DNA from: JACVRN01 sp036389255
GTDB lineage: Bacteria > Acidobacteriota > Blastocatellia > Pyrinomonadales > Pyrinomonadaceae
Direction: 5' to 3'
NCBI GenBank assembly: GCA_036389255.1
Contig: DASVQI010000029.1
Coordinates: 1-64,000, forward strand
DNA: 64,000 nucleotides
In this document: one piece after another, positions 9,501 to 17,493 of the stretch
Layout of the letters: each line of letters begins with the position of its first letter
Position numbering within the stretch: position 1 is the stretch's first letter
Notes under the pieces: generated by a model
Told to the model about the DNA's origin: nothing
Seen by the model: only the letters and a program-made list of their open reading frames with translations
Database searches by the model: none
Translations under genes and position numbers: made by a program

Positions 9501-9928
9501 GCTTTCAGGGAGCGCTTCAGACTAATCAGGCCGAGCAGTTGATTCTCAAGCTGGAGCAGACGACCGGGATTACTTTGCCCGCGACAGCCGTTACCAATCC
9601 GGGTCAGCCGACCCAGTACGGCAGAAACGAGCTGATACAGAAGCGCTCAATCGGAGCGTTCACAGTGGGTCAGACCCTGAAGGCGTTCATAGAGCAGCAG
9701 GCCGTTTATGACAAGTTCTTCCCGCGCGGGTTCGTCACAATGCAGTATTTCGCGTACCTGCGGCGCGACCCGAACCTGAATGACCCGAATATGTTGGGAT
9801 GGAACGACTGGGTAGACGTCTTTACTAACGGCAAACCGAGCGCGGGCATCCAGCCCAAGGACTATCACCATTTGATATTCGGCTTCATCTACTCCACCGA
9901 GTACAGGAAGAGATTCGGCCAACCCTGA
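6506..9928 (+). CDS. Large exported Calx-beta/beta-helix surface protein with DUF4214 C-terminus
   Basis: About 1140 residues. A hydrophobic export segment (LTLALTAVASLAWLTL) is followed by a CSLREA-like opening (FVVTTVDDNGDDANPTPGSL), then a right-handed beta-helix of parallel repeats with NNxIGG-type turns (residues about 90-430). Three Calx-beta domains follow (about 510-870), each with the acidic YATxxGTATAGSDY / DDxxxEPNKNF pattern that binds calcium in the family. The last 260 residues carry DUF4214-like repeats (FVRQNYLDFLGREPDDTGW and YFAYLRRDPNL). Such proteins are exported adhesins or matrix proteins. ATG codons at 6506 and 6524 and a TTG at 6500 are all possible starts; none has a good ribosome site. 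A very strong hairpin ends the gene. Confidence 0.85.
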   Translation: MEIEKIMSYRKTSGMRATLRLTLALTAVASLAWLTLPSSVWNGLEPRASAASFVVTTVDDNGDDANPTPGSLRKAIIDANASAGADTITFQIGSGLQTIQPLSALPTITDPVTIDGTTQPGFSGAPIIEIDGSKTVDSKGLYILAGNSTVRGLVINRFRYAAIYFWKKGNNKVEGNYLGTNASGTAAFPKPNNGIGVVLECDNNVVGGDTVAQRNVIAGNINDNGSAGILIYSHNNKIVGNYIGTDVTGMLPIRHNSSGITMSGSNNIIGGPTSAERNIISNNSTNVNLAEAAHDNKVQGNWIGLKADGTSTEQGIYGVALSQNAHDNIIGGTNSGEGNVIAYNSGVGVRVASTTTVRNSILGNSIYLNQFGIDLGLNVVTPNDYGATQNDPSDADIGPNNLQNYPEITSVAANGGDTIIDGILRSEANKSYRIELFSNTSCDVTGYGQGKSFVAATSVTTDSSGNANFNFTVPTANIAGAIFTATATDPNHNTSEFSQCKSSAVAAAGTIQFGADFLSVNESAGTVDVNVTRTGGSTGAVSVSYATSNGTATAGSDYMSKTGQINFADGETAKQISINISDDLTSEPNKNFLVTLSTPTGGATLGPQTQVNITIADNDAPSITISDVQVQEGNSGTTNATFTLSINVPHYKQFSVEYATVDGGTATSGDDYQPTSGTLTFATGEISKPVTVLVNGDPTQEPSETFLVKLSNNSDLSISKGTGTGTIINDDVQSDTIELSSPTYTIKEGTINTPQGFTSLTVNVTRSGNTSTAASVQYFTSDQSGGNECDQVTEFASQRCDYTTVAGTLRFAAGETSKQIRIPIINDGYADGSEVFKISLQNAVGAALGAIKEAKITITDSGIPATISANNPYLNNEFFVRQNYLDFLGREPDDTGWNPPTGWPVVLGNCGPEEGFLGAPKNCDRAHVSHGFFASPEFTDKGFAIYRLYEVGMGRLPLYAEFIPDMATLSGYGIPANVEQQNLQDYLESFTQRTEFINRFQGALQTNQAEQLILKLEQTTGITLPATAVTNPGQPTQYGRNELIQKRSIGAFTVGQTLKAFIEQQAVYDKFFPRGFVTMQYFAYLRRDPNLNDPNMLGWNDWVDVFTNGKPSAGIQPKDYHHLIFGFIYSTEYRKRFGQP

Positions 9929-9942
9929 GAAAGCCAGCTCAG

Positions 9943-10007
9943 GAAGGCCGCAGCGCCGCGAGGATGAATGTTTTTCTTTAATTCATCCTCGCGGCGCTGC
10001 GGCCTTC
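9943..10007. terminator. 27-base perfect hairpin after the surface protein gene
   Basis: Arms 9943-9969 and 9981-10007 are perfectly complementary with an 11-base T-rich loop. No T-run follows the right arm, so it is not a textbook Rho-independent terminator, but its place 15 bases after a stop codon suggests transcript ending or 3'-end protection. Confidence 0.7.
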
Positions 10008-10146
10008 TGCATTGCTTTCCGGGCTGTAAAAATCGCTGCGAAAGCGCTAAGCTTGCGGCATCGGACATCTCTTTCGCCATCATTTGCCATCTCTAAGGTG
10101 TCTAAAGATATACTGGTATGACCTTGCAGGATGAATGGAGCCCGGC

Positions 10147-10971
10147 ATGAAGAGAAATCAAGCCTCTTACGCTTGCCTGTTATCTCTGGTTGTCCTTGTC
10201 ACGCTCACGGCTTCGACCGCAGCTTACGGCCAGCTACGCGAGCCTGCACAGGACAATTATGTGGATTTGGGGAACCCCGGGGACGAGCAATTCCATGAGT
10301 TGCGTGGGTGGAGCGGCGTCAACGCTACTCTGCCGAAAGGGCTGGCCGTTGACCGCACCTCAAGATACCAGTCCGTTCGCGGCTCAAACTCCGTCAAGCT
10401 TTTCATCTCACAACCTGCCGTGCCTTACAATTTGACCATAAGGTCTGAGGCGGGATTGTGCGATGACAGCTTTGAAGTCTACGTGAACGGCAACGGGCCC
10501 CTGTATGTTTACAAGAACAAAGAGGCCGTCAGGATAAAGGCGCTTCATCGAATCAAGCTCGACGCATCCGTTATCAGCGACACGACCGTAGAGGTGACTT
10601 TCAGGAACATAGCGGAAGACTCCTGTGGGCGAGCCGCCATCAGCTACGTGCTGCTTGAGCCGTCAGACGAAAGAGGCGGGCCGGAGCAGTCCTCGCTCAG
10701 CCAGGCTCCCATCAAGCTTGAGCGGGCCCTTGAGGTCATGCGGCTCTTCATAGACCGCGAGCAAATAGACATGACCGGCTACACCCTGACGGAAGCAAAG
10801 CTCACGGGCGACGAGGGCCAAAAGCACTGGAAGCTGCTATGGGAAAAGAGCGGGGGGAACCGCGAAGAATATCTTGAGTTCAGGGTATCCATGGACGGCA
10901 TGGTTTCCCATCGCTTCTTCAGGTTCGTTGATTTATCGCCTCATCAAATCAATGAACCGTCGAATCAATGA
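10147..10971 (+). CDS. Exported protein of unknown function
   Basis: A 274-residue protein beginning with a clear signal peptide (ASYACLLSLVVLVTLTAST, cleavage near AYG). No family is recognised. The first mature half looks like a beta-sandwich carbohydrate-binding-like or decoration domain (FEVYVNGNGPLYVYKNKEA), with two cysteines that could pair. The second half (EVMRLFIDREQIDMTGYTLTEAKL ... YLEFRVSMDGMVSHRFFR) resembles small alpha/beta domains that read as substrate-binding. I chose the ATG at 10147 because GGAG lies six bases before it; the ATG at 10135 has no such site. It stands alone between the surface protein and the M16 peptidase. Confidence 0.6.
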   Translation: MKRNQASYACLLSLVVLVTLTASTAAYGQLREPAQDNYVDLGNPGDEQFHELRGWSGVNATLPKGLAVDRTSRYQSVRGSNSVKLFISQPAVPYNLTIRSEAGLCDDSFEVYVNGNGPLYVYKNKEAVRIKALHRIKLDASVISDTTVEVTFRNIAEDSCGRAAISYVLLEPSDERGGPEQSSLSQAPIKLERALEVMRLFIDREQIDMTGYTLTEAKLTGDEGQKHWKLLWEKSGGNREEYLEFRVSMDGMVSHRFFRFVDLSPHQINEPSNQ

Positions 10972-11114
10972 ATCAACTCCTTCCATCCATCCATCCGAAT
11001 TGACAGGCCGGGCGTTTTGGAATACAAGTTCTCTGCTCTCTAATTCTCCCGGCCCCCGGACAAATTGAACAACTTTTGCGGATTAATCCACAGAATCCAA
11101 GGAGATTTCTCTCT

Positions 11115-13952
11115 ATGCGAAGCCTTAAGAAGCTCTGCCTACTCGTGGCGATGCTGTCGCTTGTTGCCTCAAACAGCGTCGTCGGCTTAGCCGAACCGAA
11201 CATCACGGAACCTTTGCCTGAGTCGCCCCTTGGCGCGCAGGCTCAGCCCAATCTTAATTTTGAAAAGTATAAGCTGAAGAACGGCCTTGAGGTCATACTG
11301 CTTGAAGACCACAGGCTGCCGATGGTGGCCGTCAATCTCTGGTATCACGTAGGGCCTTCCAACGAGCGACCGGGGCTGACCGGGTTCGCGCATCTCTTCG
11401 AGCACATGATGTTTCAGGGCTCAAAGAATATAGGCGACGACCAGCACTTCAAGCTGCTGGAAGGTGCCGGAGCCTCCGACATCAACGGCACGACCGACTT
11501 CGACCGCACAAACTATTTCGAGACGCTGCCGTCGAACCAGCTTGAGCTTGCGCTGTGGCTCGAATCCGACCGCATGGGATATCTGCTAGACACGCTGGAC
11601 GCCAAGCGCCTCGCCAACCAGCGCGACGTGGTTCGCAACGAGCGACGACAGGGCGAGAATGCCCCGTACGGGTTGGTCGAAGAAGAGTTGTTTCACCAAC
11701 TCTTCCCCAAGGGCCATCCCTACTACGCATCGGTCATAGGCTCGCACGCCGACATAGAGAGCGCTCGGCTGAAAGACGTGCGTGAGTTCTTCAAGCTCTA
11801 CTACGCGCCCAACAACGCCAGCCTCGCAATCGTCGGTGACATAGATAAGGCCAAGACGAAGGCGCTCGTTGAGAAATACTTCGGCCCACTGCCTTCGGGC
11901 CAGCCGGTTCCGCCCATTGACGCCAAGACGCCGCCCATCACAGCAGAGAAGCGCGCAATCGTCACAGACCAGGTGGAGTTGCCGCGCGTCTACATGGGCT
12001 GGATAACAGACCCGATATATAAGCCGGGCGATGCCGAAGCGCAGATGCTGGCCAGAATCCTCGGCGGCGGAAAATCAAGCCGCCTCTACAAGCGGCTGGT
12101 CTACGACCGGCAGATTGCTCAGGACGTGACGGCCTTTCAGTATTCGCTGATACTCGGCTCGGTCTTTCAGATAACCGCTACGGCCAAGCCCAATGTTAAG
12201 CCCGAAGAACTTGAGAGGGCTATTGACGAAGAGCTTGACGCCATACGAAAGGAAGGCCCGAGGCCGGAGGAAGTCGAGCGAGCGCGCAACCTGATTCAGA
12301 GCCAAATCGTGCGCGGCCTCGAAGTCCTTGGCGGATTCGGCGGCGTCGCAGACCGTCTTAACCAGTACAATCACTATCTGGGCGACCCCGGCTTTCTGAC
12401 CCGCGACCTTGCGCGTTTCGATAACGCCACGGCTACCGGCATCCAGAAGATAGCGCAGGACAGGCTCACGAAAAACAGCCGCGCGATTGTCTACGGCGTG
12501 CCCGGCAAGAAGGTCGTGGATGACGTTCCGAAGACGACCGAAGAGGAGAAGAACGAGGGCGCGGCGGGCGTAAACATACCCGGTCAAGAGTGGAGAAAGC
12601 AGCAACCTGCGGCGGGCGCCGCGAGCGCTCTGTCGCTTCCCGTGCCGCGCAGCTTCAAGCTGCCGAACGGCCTGACGGTGATGTTCGCGGAGCAGCACAA
12701 CCTGCCGGTCGTCTCCGCCAACCTAGTAGTCCTGTCCGGCAGCGAGCGCAATCCCGCCGACAGGCCGGGCCTTGCTTCCTTCACCGCCGACATGCTGGAC
12801 GAAGGAACCAACAAGCGCTCCACCTTGCAGATTGCAGACGACGTGGCGCAGATAGGCGCTGTGCTTCAGACCGGCTCGACCAGCGACCAGTCCACCGTCT
12901 CTACGCGAGTGCTGAAGAAGAACGTGGACGCGGCCTTTGACTTGATGGCTGACGTGGCCCTGAATCCTGCCTTCACGGAGAAGGAGATAGAGCGCGTGCG
13001 CAAGTCACGCCTCACGCAGATTCTTCAGCAGCGCGACAATCCGAACGCGCTCTCGACACGCGTCTTCTACAACGCTGTCTACGGCGACCGTCATCCTTAC
13101 GGCTTCATAGAACTGGGCACGGCTGAATCTACGAAGTCCATTACGCGCGACGACATGATGAATTTCTGGAAGACCGGCTACGTGCCGGAGAACGCGGCGC
13201 TCGTAGTGGCGGGCGACATAAGCGAGCGGGAAGTTCGCGCGCTCGCTGAGAAGTATTTCGGCAAGTGGGCGGGCAAGGGTACACAGACGACCGTGCCCGA
13301 TGCGGCAGCGAGCGCAAGCCGCAGGCTCATCATCGTTGACAAGCCCGGCTCGCCGCAGACAGTCCTGCGAGTCGGACAGGTCGGCGTGGCGCGCTCGAAT
13401 CCCGATTACGTTCCCATTCAGGTGATGAACACGGGCCTCGGCGGTCTTTTCTCAAGCCGCATCAACATGAACCTGCGCGAAAAGAACGGCTACACCTACG
13501 GAGCCTTCTCAAGCTTCGTCTTTCGCAGGGGCGCGGGGCCATTCTTCACGGGCGGCTCAGTCCGCACGGATGTCACAGCGCCCGCGACGCGCGAGATATT
13601 CAACGAGCTTGAGCGCATGAGGGCGAGTGAGATGACGGCGGACGAGTTGACGACGGCCAAGGATGCTTTCGCACGCTCGCTTCCGGGGCTCTTTGAGACG
13701 ACCGCGCAGACGGTGGGAAGCCTCAGCCAGCTCTTCGTCTACAACCTGCCTCTGGACTATTACCGCAGGCTGCCCGCGCAGATTAACGCCGTCACTGCGG
13801 CAGACATCCGCCGCGCCGCCGAAAAGTACCTGTCGCCAAACAACATGGTCATAGTGGCCGTAGGCGACCGCAGCAAGATAGAGCAGGAACTTAAGAAGCT
13901 GAACCTTGGCGCTGTAGAAATACGCGACCTCGAAGGCCAGCCCGTCAAGTAG
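11115..13952 (+). CDS. M16-family zinc metallopeptidase, two fused halves
   Basis: A 945-residue exported peptidase with a signal peptide (LCLLVAMLSLVASNSVVGLA). The first M16 domain has the inverted zinc motif HLFEH (His93, Glu96, His97) and the downstream acidic VEEELFHQLF. Each half is followed by an M16_C domain (NNASLAIVGDID and ENAALVVAGDIS). In the second half the zinc motif is replaced (RPGLASFTADMLDEGT), so it is a non-catalytic partner, as in two-chain pitrilysin-like enzymes, here joined in one chain. It would degrade peptides in the periplasm. Start chosen at ATG 11115 with AAGGAG ten bases upstream. A palindromic repeat copy begins 11 bases after the stop. Confidence 0.93.
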   Translation: MRSLKKLCLLVAMLSLVASNSVVGLAEPNITEPLPESPLGAQAQPNLNFEKYKLKNGLEVILLEDHRLPMVAVNLWYHVGPSNERPGLTGFAHLFEHMMFQGSKNIGDDQHFKLLEGAGASDINGTTDFDRTNYFETLPSNQLELALWLESDRMGYLLDTLDAKRLANQRDVVRNERRQGENAPYGLVEEELFHQLFPKGHPYYASVIGSHADIESARLKDVREFFKLYYAPNNASLAIVGDIDKAKTKALVEKYFGPLPSGQPVPPIDAKTPPITAEKRAIVTDQVELPRVYMGWITDPIYKPGDAEAQMLARILGGGKSSRLYKRLVYDRQIAQDVTAFQYSLILGSVFQITATAKPNVKPEELERAIDEELDAIRKEGPRPEEVERARNLIQSQIVRGLEVLGGFGGVADRLNQYNHYLGDPGFLTRDLARFDNATATGIQKIAQDRLTKNSRAIVYGVPGKKVVDDVPKTTEEEKNEGAAGVNIPGQEWRKQQPAAGAASALSLPVPRSFKLPNGLTVMFAEQHNLPVVSANLVVLSGSERNPADRPGLASFTADMLDEGTNKRSTLQIADDVAQIGAVLQTGSTSDQSTVSTRVLKKNVDAAFDLMADVALNPAFTEKEIERVRKSRLTQILQQRDNPNALSTRVFYNAVYGDRHPYGFIELGTAESTKSITRDDMMNFWKTGYVPENAALVVAGDISEREVRALAEKYFGKWAGKGTQTTVPDAAASASRRLIIVDKPGSPQTVLRVGQVGVARSNPDYVPIQVMNTGLGGLFSSRINMNLREKNGYTYGAFSSFVFRRGAGPFFTGGSVRTDVTAPATREIFNELERMRASEMTADELTTAKDAFARSLPGLFETTAQTVGSLSQLFVYNLPLDYYRRLPAQINAVTAADIRRAAEKYLSPNNMVIVAVGDRSKIEQELKKLNLGAVEIRDLEGQPVK

Positions 13953-13962
13953 AAATTTAAAA

Positions 13963-14067
13963 CTCTCTCTCTGCGCGTTCTCTGCGTCTCTCTGCGTCTC
14001 TGCGGTGAATAAAGTTCAACTATCATTCACCGCCGAGACGCAGAGAGACGCGGAGGGGGCGCTGAGA
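13963..14067. repeat. Dispersed palindromic repeat, copy A
   Basis: Two inverted units, 13963-14010 and 14025-14067, lie head to head: each has the core CACCGC-x-GAGACGCAGAGAGACGC, with the CACCGC ends facing each other across a 14-base loop. Three other copies lie at 19900, 37852 and 50325. The right unit continues into CGGAGGGGGCGCTGAGA, which is also found in copy D and partly in copy B, so the unit is about 43 bases. Confidence 0.85.
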
Positions 14068-14446
14068 AATGGTTTTCAGAATACTACTCTAGCTTTCTTT
14101 TCCTTGCAGATGCTTTCCCGATGCGCTATAAGTGCGGCTGCCACGTCTAGCACGGGGGACGGCATCCGGGAATGCGTCATAACATGTCGGCGCGGCGGGT
14201 CTGGTCAGAAGGCCCGCTCTCTTTATCCCTTTTAATCTATGGCGAGCCATACGCTGGCGACCACTCCAGCTTAAGACCTCGTCCTCTCTGAAAAAGAAGC
14301 CTCGCTAAAGCTTGACCCGAGCGCTCTCGAACGCTTAGGGCTGACTGTCTACACAGAGCGTGCGCGCCCGAGTCTCTTTCCCGATTGCGGAAGACCTGTA
14401 CCTGAAAGCCACCTGTAACTGCTCATCTTTCTAAAGGAGACCGGAG
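14068..14446 (+). other. Gene-poor spacer, possible decayed small gene
   Basis: No intact gene is seen. From an ATG at 14239 a frame runs to TAA at 14418 and reads like a protein (KLDPSALERLGLTVYTE and following), but it carries a TAA at codon 12. It could be a broken small gene or chance. The spacer also holds the promoter of the trypsin-like gene. Confidence 0.3.
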
Positions 14447-15163
14447 ATGAAAAGGAAACTTTGCAGCCTTGCTTCAGTTGTCATAACGCTCCTGACGCTC
14501 TCGCCCCCAGCGCTCGCGGGAGATACTGCGAGCCTTCTCAAAGAAGGCGGCCACACCTTGTCTCTGGAATTGAAGTTCAGCAGGAAGGAGCAGAACCCGC
14601 TTCAACGCGTCCTCTCTTTTCTTGAAGTGGGGCCTAACGGATACGCCACGGGATTTCTGGTTGACGACGACCTGATGATAACGGCCTATCACGTGGTGTC
14701 GGGCGACCTGAGCGCGTCGAAGAAGGCGCAGCTTGGATTCGGCGCGAAGGATCAACTGGAAGTAAAGGTCTACGTCAACGGCTGTCAGGCGACGCTGCTC
14801 AAGGCGGACGAAGAGGCGGACATCGCGCTCTTGCGCGTGTGCCGCTACTCGAAACAGATTGATGTCCCGACCTTTCAGGCGACGCTCAGCAAGGACGAGA
14901 AGCTGCTGCTGATTGCAAGGCCGCACGGCGGCAGAATGGTGCGACAGGGAATCTTCTACGGCCCTTACATGACAAGAGGCGTGGAGTATTGGTCTGCCAA
15001 GCTGGACGGGCGAGACGGCTATTCCGGAAGCCCTGTCTACAACCACAAGGCCGAGCTGGTAGGAGTCTTCAGTGGCTACGACTGGTCAAAGAAGCTCGCC
15101 GTCATCAGCCCCGGAGCGCGCGCGCAGAAGCTTCTGCAAGACTATCTGGACAGCACCAAATGA
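14447..15163 (+). CDS. Exported trypsin-like serine protease
   Basis: A 238-residue protein with a signal peptide (SLASVVITLLTLSPPALA). The catalytic triad of the chymotrypsin fold is readable: His82 in AYHVV, Asp125 in EADIALL, Ser193 in DGYSGSPVY. The order, spacing and total length fit a single protease domain with no PDZ domain, unlike DegP/HtrA. The ATG at 14447 has AAAGGAG 13 bases upstream and GGAG just before it. The CHAT-domain gene follows after 70 bases in the same direction and is also exported, so the two may be cotranscribed and act together outside the cytoplasm. Substrate unknown. Confidence 0.85.
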   Translation: MKRKLCSLASVVITLLTLSPPALAGDTASLLKEGGHTLSLELKFSRKEQNPLQRVLSFLEVGPNGYATGFLVDDDLMITAYHVVSGDLSASKKAQLGFGAKDQLEVKVYVNGCQATLLKADEEADIALLRVCRYSKQIDVPTFQATLSKDEKLLLIARPHGGRMVRQGIFYGPYMTRGVEYWSAKLDGRDGYSGSPVYNHKAELVGVFSGYDWSKKLAVISPGARAQKLLQDYLDSTK

Positions 15164-15233
15164 TAAAAGAGCGTGAGATGAAAGCAGGCAACTCTCTCTC
15201 TTACTTCATCTCTCATCCCGCTTCCTGCCCCGT

Positions 15234-16625
15234 ATGCTGATGCGAGCCTTTCTCAAAATCATAATCTGCCTTTGTATTGCCTCGGCCGGTCAAGTCCCGG
15301 CTCTCGCACAAGAGCCGGGCGTGGCTGAGCGAGAGTTTGAGGAAGCCGTCAATCAGTACACGGTAAGCTACCGCACCCTGCTGACATCCAGAGGCGTGTC
15401 ACCAAGCAGGGTGGTAAATAGACGAAGAGTCTCAGAGACGGAGACTCTGAGAGAGATTTCCGATTCCTTCCTGATAAGGGCCGCGCCGCCTCTTTCCGAA
15501 TATGTTCGCAGCTCTTCCCTGCCGGACATCACTGCGGCGCTCATAGAGAATTTTCCCGCCCGCACGGCTTTAATCTTTTACGCTTATAAGGGCGAGGCGC
15601 TTCAGACCTGGCTCGTCAGCCAGTCGGGCCTTGAGGCTTACAGCGCCAGAGAGGTTTCGCAGCAGAAGCTGGAGTCTGTCATTTACGACTTGAGGAACTC
15701 TCTGGGAGTTGACTCGTTGCAGGCGAGCCGCGCTCCGGCGCTGCTCAGTCCCGCGCCGCCTCAGCCCGCGACGGATGTGCGATTGAAGGTGCCTCCCGAC
15801 CGCGCCATAGCCGAAGCGACCACCCTGCTTCTGCCGCCTGAGATAGCCGCGCGCTTAAGCTCCGTCAGGCATTTGATTGTTGCTCCCATACTCGGCCTTG
15901 GCACAGTTCCCTTTGCCATCTTGCGTCCATTCGGGGCGGACACTTTCCTGATAGACAGGATGTCCGTCTCAATCGTGCCGAGCCTCTTCGACATAGAGAC
16001 GGATGTAAGCGCGTGGAGGCCGCGCTACGGGAACGGGCTCGTCATAGGTAATCCCTACCTGCCGCCCGACAGCAGGTGGCGTGTGCCGCCCCTGCCCGGA
16101 GCGCAGGAAGAGGCGCTCGCTATTGGAAAGATGATTAACGCGACTCCCCTTGTGGGAAGACGCGCCAGCAAACGTGCAATCATCATGAGAGCCGCGCGGG
16201 CGGACTTTCTGTACTTCGCAACGCACGGCGTTGCAAGCAGCGACGACCCTCTGACGGGAGGCTTTCTCTTTCTCACGGCGAGAAGTCTGACGCGCGGATT
16301 CTGGACTGCCAGAGAGGTTCAAAGCTCAAGGCTCAAGGCGCAGTTGGCAGTCCTGAGCGCATGCCAGACGGGCTTGGGAAGGATTCACGACGCGGGCGTG
16401 ATTGGGCTCTCAAGGGCGTTTCAGATAGCCGGAGTGCCGCGCGTAGTCATGAGCCTGTGGAGCGTCAACGATAAAGCGACCGCAGAGTTGATGAAGGCGT
16501 TCGTCAAATATCTGGAGAGCAATATGCCGTCGGAGGCATTGCGGCTGGCGATGCTTGAGGTCAGGCGCGAGCGGCCTAATCCGGCTCACTGGGCATCCTT
16601 CGTCCTCTTTGGAACTCCCAGATGA
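15234..16625 (+). CDS. CHAT-domain (caspase-like) protein with signal peptide
   Basis: A 463-residue protein. Residues 1-25 form a signal peptide (KIIICLCIASAGQVPALA). The middle is a poorly conserved helical region. The C-terminal 270 residues are a CHAT domain: catalytic His331 in YFATHGVAS and Cys377 in LSACQTGLG, plus the conserved end GVPRVVMSLWSVND and HWASFVLFGTP. CHAT is a clan CD cysteine peptidase related to caspases and separase; many members are processed or activated by other proteins. Most bacterial CHAT proteins carry TPR repeats; this one does not. It follows a trypsin-like protease gene. The start is uncertain between two nearby ATGs (15234, 15240). Confidence 0.88.
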   Translation: MLMRAFLKIIICLCIASAGQVPALAQEPGVAEREFEEAVNQYTVSYRTLLTSRGVSPSRVVNRRRVSETETLREISDSFLIRAAPPLSEYVRSSSLPDITAALIENFPARTALIFYAYKGEALQTWLVSQSGLEAYSAREVSQQKLESVIYDLRNSLGVDSLQASRAPALLSPAPPQPATDVRLKVPPDRAIAEATTLLLPPEIAARLSSVRHLIVAPILGLGTVPFAILRPFGADTFLIDRMSVSIVPSLFDIETDVSAWRPRYGNGLVIGNPYLPPDSRWRVPPLPGAQEEALAIGKMINATPLVGRRASKRAIIMRAARADFLYFATHGVASSDDPLTGGFLFLTARSLTRGFWTAREVQSSRLKAQLAVLSACQTGLGRIHDAGVIGLSRAFQIAGVPRVVMSLWSVNDKATAELMKAFVKYLESNMPSEALRLAMLEVRRERPNPAHWASFVLFGTPR

Positions 16626-16653
16626 AGCGCGGCCAAAGGCCGTGTCTTCGGCC

Positions 16654-17316
16654 TCAAGCCGGAAAGCGCGCGAAGGCTGCCGCAACCCATATCAGGCCGA
16701 GCAGGATGGCGGCGTAGATTCCAGCGAGCACGTCGTCGGCCATAATCCCTAAGCCCGACTCAAGCGCTTCCAGACGGCGAACCGGATACGGCTTCCATAT
16801 GTCAAAGAGGCGGAAGAGTATGAAGCCCGTGACCGTCACCCAAGCGCCCGCGCCTGCTGGCACGAAGACGAAGGCGAGCAGTTGTCCAGCGACTTCGTCC
16901 ACGACCACCGCGCCGGGGTCTTTGCGTCCGAGGAGCCGCTCTGTGCGCGTGGCCGCCCAGACGCCCGCGAGCGTGATGACGGAGATTAAGAGCACAAAGA
17001 CTATCGTGCGCGACAGGTAGAGAGCGGTCGCGTCGAAGCCCCTGTCCGACATAAGCTGGTAAGCACTGAGGCTCAGCCGATGGAAAATCAGATAGAGCAG
17101 GATGCCGACCGCCGAGCCCCACGTGCCGGGAGCTAGCGGGAGATAGCCTACGCCGCAGGTGGCAATTCCGAGCGCCACGTAATCCGTAGCGCTCCTGCGC
17201 GCTGCGGGCAAAGTGCCGCCCGGCACCACCTCCGGCGGATTAAGCTCGTCGCTCGATTCCTTTATAATAGGCATGCAGACCTGAAAGAGACGATGAATGA
17301 AGGGCTCTGCCTTCAT
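16654..17316 (-). CDS. pgpA: Phosphatidylglycerophosphatase A
   Basis: A 220-residue membrane enzyme that removes the phosphate from phosphatidylglycerophosphate to make phosphatidylglycerol. Family marks are GYLPLAPGTWGSAVG (about 57-71), VVDEVAGQLLAF, and FRLFDIWKPYPVRRLE followed by GIMADDVLAGIYA, which hold the acidic metal-binding residues. Four membrane segments are visible. The N-terminus is about 40 residues longer than in Escherichia coli PgpA; an ATG at 17274 (MPIIKESSD) would shorten it by 14 residues. The gene is convergent with the CHAT gene (28-base gap) and divergent from the aminotransferase. Confidence 0.88.
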   Translation of the reverse strand: MKAEPFIHRLFQVCMPIIKESSDELNPPEVVPGGTLPAARRSATDYVALGIATCGVGYLPLAPGTWGSAVGILLYLIFHRLSLSAYQLMSDRGFDATALYLSRTIVFVLLISVITLAGVWAATRTERLLGRKDPGAVVVDEVAGQLLAFVFVPAGAGAWVTVTGFILFRLFDIWKPYPVRRLEALESGLGIMADDVLAGIYAAILLGLIWVAAAFARFPA

Positions 17317-17493
17317 ACTTCACTTTGAACCTGAAATTGCAAAGGTCATATTATTCGCTTGACTCAGAGGACGGCAAGCGTACTATCTCCTTCAAGTCGC
17401 CTGAAAACCGCTTTGAAGATAGAATGGGCAAGTCCCGGCAGGCCCGTCTGTCTGTTATAGCTTCGAAATTACAACCAACGGCGGAAGCAGAAT

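Noticed and set aside
10985..11000. Short CCAT tandem repeat after the 10147 gene
   Set aside because: Only about four units, not within a gene or promoter element I can name.
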